A stretch of 8,133 nt of DNA from an uncultured Eubacteriales bacterium (lineage in GTDB: Bacteria; Bacillota; Clostridia; Christensenellales; UBA1242): the NCBI GenBank assembly GCA_958420145.1, contig CATZIR010000026.1, forward strand, positions 1-8,133. Direction: 5' to 3'. How positions within the stretch are numbered: the stretch's first letter is position 1; each line of letters starts with the position of its first letter. The notes below the pieces were generated by a model. That model searched no databases. It had not been told where the DNA came from and saw nothing but the letters and a program-made list of their open reading frames with translations. Shown one piece after another: positions 1 through 5,457 of the stretch. Both the position numbers and the translations under genes were made by a program.

Positions 1-165
1 TTATTAAACGAAAGAAACCTAAAAAACAAATATACGGTTATCACCACCAACCTTAGCCCTGACAAAATTTTAGACAACTACGGCGAAAGAGTTTACTCTA
101 GACTATTCAACAAAAACGACTGTGTTTTATTCAACTTTGTTGGTGACGACCTAAGAATAAGTTAG
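1..165 (+). CDS. C-terminal fragment of DnaC/DnaI-like helicase loader ATPase (5' end outside window)
   Basis: Reading frame 1 is open from the window edge to a TAG stop and gives 54 residues. The fragment contains ITTNL followed by a YGERVYSRL stretch and ends in GDDLR. This matches the end of the AAA+ domain of DnaC/DnaI/IstB-type loaders: a sensor-1-like TTNL strand, the helix carrying the arginine of the ERxxSRL motif, and a final G(D/K)DxR strand. Such proteins load the replicative helicase DnaB/DnaC onto DNA at origins or restarting forks. The Walker motifs lie upstream of the window, so an IstB-type transposition helper or a phage loader cannot be excluded from this piece alone. A hairpin terminator follows directly, so this is probably the last gene of its operon. 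Confidence 0.75.
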   Translation, partial: LLNERNLKNKYTVITTNLSPDKILDNYGERVYSRLFNKNDCVLFNFVGDDLRIS

Positions 166-179
166 TTGGAATATTATAA

Positions 180-213
180 AAAAGGAACATTATACCTATT
201 AATGTTCTTTTTG
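180..213 (+). terminator. Intrinsic terminator after the helicase-loader gene
   Basis: GAACATT (185-191) pairs with AATGTTC (201-207). The stem is extended outward by one G-U and two A-U pairs, and a T run follows at 208-212. It begins about 15 bases after the stop codon. Confidence 0.75.
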
Positions 214-293
214 TTTGAAAAAGTTTTTATATTGCATCATTTTAATTTAGATTTTTTATATGCTATGTGGTAAAATTTTTTAGAGGTGAAATT

Positions 294-563
294 ATGTATA
301 GATTGTGTCAAAGTTGTGGTATGGCAATAAAAAATGAAAATGTTTTAGGAACAGAAAAAAATGGAGAGCCTTGTTTAGATTATTGCAAATTTTGCTACAA
401 GAATGGTGAGTTTACTCATAAGGTTGATATGCAAACTTTTGCTAAAAATGCGTGTGAATATAGTCAGTTATGCGCCGAATTTGCTAATCAAACAGACAGA
501 ACTACCGAAGAAATGGCAGAATATTGCGAGCGTTTGCTACCAATTCTAAAACGCTGGAAATAA
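294..563 (+). CDS. Small zinc-ribbon protein (putative zinc ribbon domain family)
   Basis: This 89-residue protein opens with MYRLCQSCGM and has two CxxC pairs, C5/C8 and C31/C34 (in DYCKFCYKNGEF), typical of the bacterial 'putative zinc ribbon' family that begins CQSCGMP. The four cysteines probably bind one zinc ion. The C-terminal half, from about residue 45, is helical and carries a TTEEMAEY segment that the family often shows. Its role is unknown; members are usually annotated only as zinc-ribbon proteins. The ATG at 294 is preferred because GAGGTG (283-288) sits 5 bases upstream. An in-frame GTG at 267 has no ribosome-binding site and would add residues before the conserved start. The gene stands alone between two terminators, so it is probably monocistronic. 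Its promoter is unclear; TTGCAT at 232-237 is a weak candidate for the -35 box. Confidence 0.8.
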   Translation: MYRLCQSCGMAIKNENVLGTEKNGEPCLDYCKFCYKNGEFTHKVDMQTFAKNACEYSQLCAEFANQTDRTTEEMAEYCERLLPILKRWK

Positions 564-577
564 TTTGCTACATAAAT

Positions 578-616
578 AAAAATGAGCATACTTTGTTGTG
601 ATGCTCATTTTTTATG
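578..616. terminator. Bidirectional intrinsic terminator between zinc-ribbon gene and ABC operon
   Basis: AAATGAGCAT (580-589) pairs with ATGCTCATTT (601-610) around an 11-base loop. The plus strand continues with T residues (607-613), and the minus-strand reading ends in TTTTTATTT. The hairpin can therefore end both the plus-strand zinc-ribbon transcript and the minus-strand ABC exporter operon that converges on it. Confidence 0.85.
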
Positions 617-643
617 TCTAAATTCCTGTTTTTTCTAACTTTT

Positions 644-1420
644 TTATGTTCCTGTGCCTTTATACTTAGTTAAACTCCAATTCATAAAAATTAGGCAAGG
701 AATGAAAAATACTATTCCAAATAGTGGTGACAAGCCATAAACGACTGCTGGCAAACTTCCCTTTCCTAAAATAAAATTAACTGGTAAGTAGTTAAAGCAA
801 GCAATAGGAATAATGAAAGTGAAAATTCTAGAAAGCCATTTTTTGTAGATGTCTAGTGGGTAGAACGCAAGTTCTTTACTACCATTTGTGATGATGTTAA
901 CAAACTCCAAGTTGTCTATACTAAACACGCTAATCCCTGCGCCTATCATAAATATGCCTAAAATTACTAAGAAGCCACAACCTAAGGTTGCTAGTAGCAC
1001 CAAAACCTTCCAAATGTTCCATTCTATGTTAAGGTTTGCAAGTGCAATTATCGACACAACTATTCCTAAGATTATTCTTCCAAACTTGTTAAACTCTATT
1101 TTAGAGCCAAATATCTGCTTGTGAATGCCAACTGGACGAACTAACATTCTGTCCAAATCACCATTTTTTATCAAACTTGGAAACTCATCGTAGCCACGAG
1201 CAAAACATTCGGCTAGAGAAAATACAGTGGTTATTATGCCAAACATTAGTGCGACTTCGTAAAAAGTCCAACCACCTACGCTATTAAACTGAAGAAACAT
1301 CATATAAACTGATAAAAATTCAGCAACAGAAACGGTTGCTTGAGATATTCCCAAAAACAAAATATTAAGTCTGTATTCAAGCGATGTTTTTATTTGCATA
1401 GCAACATATTTTCTATACAT
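644..1420 (-). CDS. ABC-2-type exporter permease (COG3694-like), second permease of the operon
   Basis: This 258-residue integral membrane protein has about six hydrophobic segments (roughly 18-45, 55-72, 113-131, 138-166, 197-215, 226-247). Two stretches are characteristic of the uncharacterised COG3694 permeases: PSLIKNGDLDRMLVRPVG (81-98) in the first cytoplasmic loop, and the YPLDIYKKW region followed by IPIACFNYLP (187-213). The C-terminus WSLTKYKGTGT is also typical, since the family usually ends in W-x4-Y-x-(S/G)TG. It should form a heterodimeric channel with the permease encoded just upstream, driven by the ATPase of the same operon. The start ATG lies one base beyond the upstream stop codon, and AAGGGGG overlaps the end of the preceding gene, so translation is probably coupled. 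The substrate is unknown. Confidence 0.85.
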   Translation of the reverse strand: MYRKYVAMQIKTSLEYRLNILFLGISQATVSVAEFLSVYMMFLQFNSVGGWTFYEVALMFGIITTVFSLAECFARGYDEFPSLIKNGDLDRMLVRPVGIHKQIFGSKIEFNKFGRIILGIVVSIIALANLNIEWNIWKVLVLLATLGCGFLVILGIFMIGAGISVFSIDNLEFVNIITNGSKELAFYPLDIYKKWLSRIFTFIIPIACFNYLPVNFILGKGSLPAVVYGLSPLFGIVFFIPCLIFMNWSLTKYKGTGT

Positions 1421-1421
1421 T

Positions 1422-2219
1422 TTAGCCCCCTTGTATTATAGTTTTTTTGGCAGAACGATTAATGAGTAAGCGTCCAAGTAGTATCAAAACAACTAGCCAA
1501 GCGATAGATATTCCAATAAATATTAGTGCTTCTTTTGTTGGAATGTTTCCCACATAGATTCTAAATGGCAAATCACTAATAAACCTAAATGGCATATAAC
1601 TTAGCACATTTTGAAGAACTTTTGGCATTAATGGAAGTGGAACATACATACCACCTAGCACACTGCAAATTGTTAAAACAATTTGAGTTGCCCCTTTTGT
1701 CATCATAGTTTTGAAAATTAGGTTGACAGAAAACATAGAGATTGCCACGCACACCATAAGCCCTATTGCTAAACTTACTAGGAACAAAATAAACGCAACA
1801 AAACTAACTGGAAGGCTAAGATTCATTCCGTTAGGTAGAAGTGCCGAAAGAATGATAATTGGTGCAAAACGAAGCAAGGTTGCTGCTAGTTTTTCGCCAG
1901 CATATTCGGCATACCACAGGTTGTAGATATTGATTGGTCTAACATATTTGTAGCAGACATTTCCAGAAGTAATTTCGCTACCAACATTTTTGCCTATTCC
2001 TATGTATCTAAGTGCAAAAAATGCCTGACCTAGCCAAACATAAGATGTCATTTGCGTTAATGTAAAGCCATTAACAGAGCCGTCTTTCATAAAAGCAGTG
2101 TATAGGCAGATATACATTAGTCCCCAAAAAAATTGGGTTGCAATGCCAGATAACGCCTTGGCACGATATTGCAATTCGCCCTTAAACTGCATTTTGAAAA
2201 TGCCTAAGTATGCTCCCAT
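1422..2219 (-). CDS. ABC-2-type exporter permease (COG4587-like), first permease of the operon
   Basis: This 265-residue membrane protein has about six hydrophobic segments (roughly 24-44, 57-74, 114-130, 137-166, 178-196, 232-253). YKYVRPINIYNLWYAEY (90-106) and FRFISDLPFRIYVG (211-224) match conserved regions of the COG4587 permeases, and the C-terminal IIQGG is also family-like. It pairs with the COG3694-like permease downstream. The start at 2219 is chosen because AAGGAG lies a few bases upstream. A more distal in-frame start at 2261 would overlap the ATPase gene by 32 bases and add 14 residues that do not look like the family. The ATPase stop codon is 10 bases upstream of this start, so the two genes are in one transcript. 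Confidence 0.87.
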   Translation of the reverse strand: MGAYLGIFKMQFKGELQYRAKALSGIATQFFWGLMYICLYTAFMKDGSVNGFTLTQMTSYVWLGQAFFALRYIGIGKNVGSEITSGNVCYKYVRPINIYNLWYAEYAGEKLAATLLRFAPIIILSALLPNGMNLSLPVSFVAFILFLVSLAIGLMVCVAISMFSVNLIFKTMMTKGATQIVLTICSVLGGMYVPLPLMPKVLQNVLSYMPFRFISDLPFRIYVGNIPTKEALIFIGISIAWLVVLILLGRLLINRSAKKTIIQGG

Positions 2220-2229
2220 TTTCTCTCCT

Positions 2230-3216
2230 TTATAAGTTATAGTCTTTATAAAGTTCAGCAAGCACTTCGTCTACGCTAATTGGCTCAACGGAAAAATCAA
2301 CAACATTGTATTTTTCACTGAGTCTAGAGATAAAATCTTTTGCGTGAAAGATTGTGCCTTCGTTATTTTTTAGAACAGCCGTATTTTGATTATGGCTAAC
2401 TGTTGTGTAGCCGTCAAGTTCAATGGAATCATAAGCACTCGAAAACTCAACTTTTACGGTCTTGGTTGCTCCGTATTTTTCCTTTATGGCACTAAAACTG
2501 CCGTTGTATAAAATCTCTCCACGGCCAATTAAAATTATTTTGTTTGTTAGCGCTTCGATGTCGTTCATATCGTGAGTGGTCAAAATAATGGTTGTTCCCC
2601 ACTCTTTGTTGATGTATTTTACAAAGTCTCTAACTGCAAGTTTGGTTACAGCATCTAGTCCAATGGTTGGTTCATCCAAAAATAGTATTTTTGGCTTATG
2701 TAGTAATGCGCCTGCAAGTTCGCACTTCATTTTTTGCCCAAGGCTGAGTTGCCTTAGTGGTCTAATGAGCAAATCTTGAAGATTAAGCGTTTTGGTGAGC
2801 AAGTCTAAATTTTGCTTGTAGAGTTCGTCTGGAATGTTGTAGATGTCTTTTAGCAGGTCAAAACTTTCGATTACTGGAACATCCCACCATAGTTGCGAAC
2901 GCTGACCAAAAACAACGCCAATATTGCGCACATAATTTTTTCTATCTTTCCATGGCACAAAGCCATCAATAACACATTCACCACTTGTTGGAGTTAAAAT
3001 TCCACTCATAATTTTAATGGTGGTGGACTTTCCTGCTCCATTTGGGCCAATATAACCCACAATATCGCCTTCTTCAATGTCGAAACTGACATTTTTGAGA
3101 GCGTTAATAACTTTATACTTTCGTTTGAATAAACCTTTAATAGCCCCTAAAATTCCTTTATCTCGAATAGAAATCTTAAATTCTTTTGAAATACCATTAA
3201 ATTTTATTATATTCAT
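2230..3216 (-). CDS. ABC exporter ATP-binding protein (COG4586-like)
   Basis: This 328-residue ATPase contains Walker A GPNGAGKST (57-65), a Q-loop at Q105 in VFGQRSQLWWD, signature LSLGQ (157-161), Walker B ILFLDEP (177-183) and the switch histidine H215 in TTHD. The FGQRSQLWWD Q-loop and the basic insert before Walker A (GILGAIKGLFKRKYK, 21-35) are hallmarks of the COG4586 subgroup, which is always encoded with two ABC-2 permeases. A C-terminal regulatory extension follows from about residue 250 and ends in VDEVLAELY. The protein should power export through the two downstream permeases; the substrate is not known. No Shine-Dalgarno sequence precedes the ATG, and promoter-like elements lie right next to it, so the transcript may be leaderless. 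It is the first gene of the three-gene operon. Confidence 0.92.
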   Translation of the reverse strand: MNIIKFNGISKEFKISIRDKGILGAIKGLFKRKYKVINALKNVSFDIEEGDIVGYIGPNGAGKSTTIKIMSGILTPTSGECVIDGFVPWKDRKNYVRNIGVVFGQRSQLWWDVPVIESFDLLKDIYNIPDELYKQNLDLLTKTLNLQDLLIRPLRQLSLGQKMKCELAGALLHKPKILFLDEPTIGLDAVTKLAVRDFVKYINKEWGTTIILTTHDMNDIEALTNKIILIGRGEILYNGSFSAIKEKYGATKTVKVEFSSAYDSIELDGYTTVSHNQNTAVLKNNEGTIFHAKDFISRLSEKYNVVDFSVEPISVDEVLAELYKDYNL

Positions 3217-3220
3217 AGTC

Positions 3221-3254
3221 TAATTACGCTAGCATAAAATTTAGTCAATGTCAA
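3221..3254 (-). promoter_or_regulatory. Promoter of the ABC exporter operon, close to the start codon
   Basis: On the minus strand a consensus -35 TTGACA (3254-3249) is followed, after 17 bases, by TAGCGT (3231-3226). A second option pairs TTGACT (3248-3243) with TAATTA (3226-3221) at 16 bases. Either choice puts the transcription start within a few bases of the ATG at 3216, which agrees with the missing ribosome-binding site. The -10 boxes are weak, so the exact start is uncertain. Confidence 0.5.
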
Positions 3255-3280
3255 TACTTTTAGACAAATTTCTTTGTTTT

Positions 3281-3294
3281 GTTCAAATTTGAAC
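3281..3294. repeat. Perfect 14-bp palindrome upstream of the ABC operon promoter
   Basis: GTTCAAATTTGAAC is fully self-complementary. It lies about 27 bases upstream of the TTGACA box of the ABC exporter promoter and just beyond the terminator of the next gene. A dimeric regulator site is possible. It has no T run on either side and too short a loop to be a terminator. Confidence 0.4.
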
Positions 3295-3303
3295 AATAAT
3301 GCA

Positions 3304-3332
3304 TAAAAAAATGCCCAAAAAATTTGAGCATT
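3304..3332 (-). terminator. Intrinsic terminator overlapping the stop of the transglutaminase-like gene
   Basis: On the minus strand AATGCTC (3332-3326) pairs with GGGCATT (3316-3310), including one G-U pair, and a run of T follows (minus-strand reading of 3311-3305). The stem begins within the TAA stop codon region of the gene ending at 3331. Confidence 0.75.
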
Positions 3333-4086
3333 ATTTTTCTAAAGAATTATCATTTGCATACATAATGCCGTTAACACATAATGGCTTCCCTGATAAAATA
3401 TTTTCTATTGGATTATTATCTAATTGTGAGATTACTCCGTTTACCACGTCAAACAGCACGACCTTACCATTTTTGTTTTCTATTATGTTAAAAGCATGAC
3501 CTTCAGGTAAGCCTTTATTATCTACACCAGTATTTTTGCAAACTATATAGTTAGATTTGCAACCCATTGTGAGCCACAAATTGTGTGCTACGCTTGCGTA
3601 TTCAGCACACGCACTACAATCTTGCATTTTAAAATTTTTTATCGAAGGTATTTGCCAGTTTTCGTTTTTATTCATCTTGACTTGAGAAAGTATGTCTCTT
3701 CTGCTAAAAGATGCATAAGTTGGCAGTTTGCCAAAGTAATCTTTTTCTGTTCTAAGTATGGCTTTTATTGTAGCAAGAGTGGTGTTTTTTTCTTGTTTTA
3801 AATATTTCTCAAGATTATCAAAAAAGTTGTAGTAAATGTCACTATCATCTATTTTGAAACTTTGCATTTTTAATGCGTTAATTTCAATTTCGTAGTCAAA
3901 GTTGAAAAATCCGTTTTGAAAACTATTTTTTGATAATGTCAATATTAGGTTATCTATTAGTTGATGTTTTTTTGATTTATTTTTTTCGGCAAGAATTTCT
4001 TTATATTTTCCAGCAACTTTAGGCTCTATACCATATCTAATGATAACATCACTAATCGTCTTATCGCCTTTATTAAAAATTTCCAT
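3331..4086 (-). CDS. Transglutaminase-fold protein (predicted cysteine protease/transglutaminase-like)
   Basis: This 251-residue soluble protein shows no signal peptide or membrane segment. Residues 150-220 carry the Cys-His-Asp triad layout of the transglutaminase-like superfamily: CSACAEYA (C160 next to the EYA helix, C157 three residues before), then GHAFNII (H197), then VVLFDVVNG (D213). Spacing and order fit the fold, in which the cysteine begins a helix and the His and Asp sit on following strands. The first 140 residues are mainly helical and charged, and I do not recognise them. Reaction and substrate are unknown: family members include peptidases, peptide N-glycanases and catalytically dead versions. 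The start ATG has GGAG 5 bases upstream and a good promoter, so the gene is probably monocistronic. It is divergent from the CYTH-like gene. Confidence 0.68.
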   Translation of the reverse strand: MEIFNKGDKTISDVIIRYGIEPKVAGKYKEILAEKNKSKKHQLIDNLILTLSKNSFQNGFFNFDYEIEINALKMQSFKIDDSDIYYNFFDNLEKYLKQEKNTTLATIKAILRTEKDYFGKLPTYASFSRRDILSQVKMNKNENWQIPSIKNFKMQDCSACAEYASVAHNLWLTMGCKSNYIVCKNTGVDNKGLPEGHAFNIIENKNGKVVLFDVVNGVISQLDNNPIENILSGKPLCVNGIMYANDNSLEK

Positions 4087-4104
4087 TTTGTCTCCAACTT
4101 AATA

Positions 4105-4133
4105 AGTATATCATAAATTTTTGAGATTAGCAA
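4105..4133 (-). promoter_or_regulatory. Promoter of the transglutaminase-like gene
   Basis: On the minus strand TTGCTA (4133-4128), a 17-base spacer and TATACT (4110-4105) form a good housekeeping-type promoter. It lies about 20 bases before the start codon, with GGAG at 4095-4092 between them. Confidence 0.7.
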
Positions 4134-4217
4134 TAGCAGATTAGTGAAACTTCCAAAACAAAAAGTAATACAGTAATAAAATTAAGAGAAAAATTATGCA
4201 AGCATAAAAATAAACAT

Positions 4218-4246
4218 TTGCCATAATATTGTAAAAATGTTACTAT
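4218..4246 (+). promoter_or_regulatory. Promoter of the CYTH-like gene
   Basis: TTGCCA (4218-4223), a 17-base spacer and TACTAT (4241-4246) give a plausible housekeeping promoter. The expected leader is about 30 bases and contains AAGGGGG (4269-4275), 6 bases before the ATG. The 195-base gap between the two divergent genes holds only these two promoters and their ribosome-binding sites. Confidence 0.65.
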
Positions 4247-4281
4247 ATCAGTAGTAAAATTATTACCTAAGGGGGCTTGAT

Positions 4282-4875
4282 ATGTTACAAACTGAAATCA
4301 CAGTTCAACTTTTTGAGGATATAAAGAATGTTGAAAACAAATTAATAAAATTAGGATTTTGTAAAACAGAAGAATTGAATATTCAAGAGAATTATTTTAC
4401 AAACTTGAAAAACGATGCTTTGAAAAATGCATCATATTCTAATTTGCTAGTTACAAGTGTTATTTTGCGTTCTTACACTACATTAAAAAATAAAGTTCCA
4501 ACAGCGAAGTTAATTCGTAGATTAGAAAATCTAGACAGCCACAATTATGCTGTAGGCGAAGAAAGGGTTATAAAAGAAGTAGAAGATGAAGTGCACTCTC
4601 GTAAAGTAATGACTAACATTGGGTATACCAACTGGGTTACATTAAAACAAAAAAATATTTACTACAAAAAAGGCGAAATAACAATAATTTTAAGCGATGT
4701 AGAAGGCTTGGGTAATTTTATAGAAGTTGAAGAATACCCATCAATCTCTAACCTAGTCGAAACAGAAAAAATTGATATATTAAAGCAATATATTAAAAGT
4801 TTTAATTTCAATATTGGCAATGACTTTTCTTGCAAAAAAGTATATATGCTTTATCAAAAAAATAGTGCAATATAA
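4282..4875 (+). CDS. Divergent CYTH-domain-like protein (adenylate cyclase IV/thiamine triphosphatase superfamily)
   Basis: This 197-residue soluble protein has the overall plan of CYTH (CyaB-thiamine triphosphatase) proteins: an N-terminal strand, then a helix (VENKLIKLGF, 17-26), a YF pair (38-39), ILRS (61-64), a charged helix (94-104), and the clear C-terminal block with K122/K124, strand ITIILSD (133-139) and GLGNFIEVEEY (142-152). That last block corresponds to the D-x-v-x-x-LGxFxEIE element that binds metal and phosphate. The N-terminal signature ExExK is changed to EITVQ (5-9), and several basic residues expected on the tunnel strands are absent, so activity is doubtful. Normal members hydrolyse or cyclise nucleoside or organic triphosphates. 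Own promoter and terminator indicate a single-gene transcript. Confidence 0.6.
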   Translation: MLQTEITVQLFEDIKNVENKLIKLGFCKTEELNIQENYFTNLKNDALKNASYSNLLVTSVILRSYTTLKNKVPTAKLIRRLENLDSHNYAVGEERVIKEVEDEVHSRKVMTNIGYTNWVTLKQKNIYYKKGEITIILSDVEGLGNFIEVEEYPSISNLVETEKIDILKQYIKSFNFNIGNDFSCKKVYMLYQKNSAI

Positions 4876-4884
4876 TACAAAAAC

Positions 4885-4915
4885 AAAAAACCACCAGTGC
4901 ATTGGTGGTTTTTTT
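4885..4915. terminator. Bidirectional intrinsic terminator between CYTH-like gene and tiny ORF
   Basis: CCACCA (4891-4896) pairs with TGGTGG (4903-4908) around a 6-base loop, extended by A-T pairs on both sides. The plus strand ends in seven or more T. The minus strand ends in TTTTTTGTTT, so a transcript arriving from the tiny ORF at 4983-4921 is also stopped here. Confidence 0.9.
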
Positions 4916-4920
4916 AAGCA

Positions 4921-4983
4921 TTATTTTATCTCTTTTAGGTTGCCGTAGTGGCATCTAAACGACTTAAAATCTTTTTGGTTCAT
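4921..4983 (-). CDS. Tiny 20-codon ORF with its own expression signals (possible small protein or sRNA)
   Basis: The minus strand encodes a 20-residue basic peptide beginning MNQKDFKSFR and ending in a GNLKEIK tail, with one cysteine. I do not recognise it. The case for a gene rests on its signals: TAGGAAAG sits 6 bases before the ATG, an extended -10 promoter lies about 40 bases upstream, and a strong terminator begins a few bases after the TAA. It lies 88 bases downstream of the repressor gene, which has no obvious terminator, so read-through is also possible. The coding stretch contains a hairpin (TGCC 4941-4944 with GGCA 4950-4953, flanked by TTTAG/CTAAA). The roughly 130-base transcript could therefore instead be a regulatory RNA. 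Having no signal peptide argues against a conventional exported pheromone. Confidence 0.42.
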   Translation of the reverse strand: MNQKDFKSFRCHYGNLKEIK

Positions 4984-5023
4984 AAAATACTTTCCTACAG
5001 TTATTTATAAAATTAATGACATA

Positions 5024-5051
5024 AATATACCACAAATTTTTATGTTTTGTA
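5024..5051 (-). promoter_or_regulatory. Extended -10 promoter for the tiny ORF/sRNA
   Basis: On the minus strand TG-G-TATATT (TG at 5032-5031, -10 at 5029-5024) is an extended -10 element. A weak -35, TTACAA, lies 17 bases upstream. The predicted start near 5017 gives a leader of about 34 bases. Confidence 0.5.
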
Positions 5052-5071
5052 ATTAAAAAATAGTGTTAACT

Positions 5072-5305
5072 CTAATCGTCTAATTCGCTAAATATTGGGT
5101 CATTAAAAAATTCACTTAATGTTAGTCCAAGTGTAGAACAAATTTGATAAACAGTGTCTGTGCTTACTCTTTTCTTTTTATTATTTATAACATCGCAAAC
5201 AGTTGAACGTGGAACACCACCATTTTTGAAAAGTGAGTATTGAGATAAATTTCTTTCTTCTAATAGTTTGCTTACTCTAATGGCAATCGCTTCTGATAAT
5301 TTCAT
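5072..5305 (-). CDS. XRE/Cro-CI-type helix-turn-helix repressor
   Basis: This 77-residue protein is a single HTH_3-type domain: helix 1 (IAIRVSKLLEERN, 7-19), helix-turn-helix SQYSLFKNGGVPRSTVCDVINN (21-42, recognition helix near 32-41), and helices 4-5 (TDTVYQICSTLGLTLSEFF, 49-67). The C-terminus is short and acidic. No sensor or protease domain is present, so it probably binds DNA as a dimer without an obvious ligand domain. GGAGG lies 4 bases before the ATG. The divergent gene is a DUF1273/SLOG protein, and the shared region contains three near-identical operator-like sites. The arrangement suggests that this protein represses both itself and the SLOG gene. Such small regulators are common in phages and mobile elements but also occur in chromosomes. 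Confidence 0.9.
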   Translation of the reverse strand: MKLSEAIAIRVSKLLEERNLSQYSLFKNGGVPRSTVCDVINNKKKRVSTDTVYQICSTLGLTLSEFFNDPIFSELDD

Positions 5306-5316
5306 TATTCCTCCAT

Positions 5317-5335
5317 AGTTCGCTATTACGAGCGT
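5317..5335 (+). promoter_or_regulatory. Operator-like box 1 (repressor leader)
   Basis: AGTTCGCTATTACGAGCGT carries the shared 9-mer AGTTCGCTA and the half-sites GTTC-N8-GAGC. It lies just upstream of the repressor's GGAGG, inside its expected leader, where a bound protein would block the repressor's own transcript. Confidence 0.6.
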
Positions 5336-5347
5336 CCCATATGTAGA

Positions 5348-5376
5348 ATTATAAAATTAAATAAAAATTATTCAGT
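5348..5376 (-). promoter_or_regulatory. Promoter of the XRE repressor gene
   Basis: A perfect TATAAT -10 is read on the minus strand at 5353-5348. The expected -35 position, about 17 bases upstream (5376-5371), is poor and overlaps operator box 2. The predicted start is near 5341, giving a leader of about 36 bases that contains box 1. Confidence 0.6.
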
Positions 5377-5392
5377 TCGCTAGTTAGAACGC
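5374..5392 (+). promoter_or_regulatory. Operator-like box 2 (central)
   Basis: AGTTCGCTAGTTAGAACGC has the half-sites GTTC-N8-GAAC. It overlaps the expected -35 region of the repressor promoter and lies upstream of the SLOG promoter, so it could act on both. Its centre is 57 bases from box 1 and 54 bases from box 3. Confidence 0.65.
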
Positions 5393-5420
5393 TTTGTTCT
5401 TTTTTTTAATAATGTTAAAC

Positions 5421-5426
5421 TATAAA
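5421..5426 (+). promoter_or_regulatory. Probable -10 element of the SLOG gene promoter
   Basis: TATAAA (5/6 match to consensus) puts transcription start near 5433, inside operator box 3. No convincing -35 lies 17 bases upstream. AATAAT at 5408-5413 with TTAGAA at 5384-5389 is an alternative. Confidence 0.4.
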
Positions 5427-5427
5427 T

Positions 5428-5446
5428 AGTTCGCTAATTGGAACTA
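5428..5446 (+). promoter_or_regulatory. Operator-like box 3 (SLOG gene start region)
   Basis: AGTTCGCTAATTGGAACTA is the best inverted repeat of the three, with AGTTC-N8-GAACT. It immediately follows the TATAAA of the SLOG promoter and ends just before AAAGG (5448-5452), so binding here should block expression of the SLOG gene. Confidence 0.65.
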
Positions 5447-5457
5447 TAAAGGTAATT

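Noticed and set aside
267..293. GTG start for the zinc-ribbon gene
   Set aside because: There is no ribosome-binding site, and GAGGTG is correctly placed for the ATG at 294, where the family usually begins.
5317..5446. The three AGTTCGCTA boxes as a CRISPR array
   Set aside because: The repeats are only about 19 bases, are imperfect beyond the 9-mer, and cover promoters; there are no cas genes. Operators explain them better.
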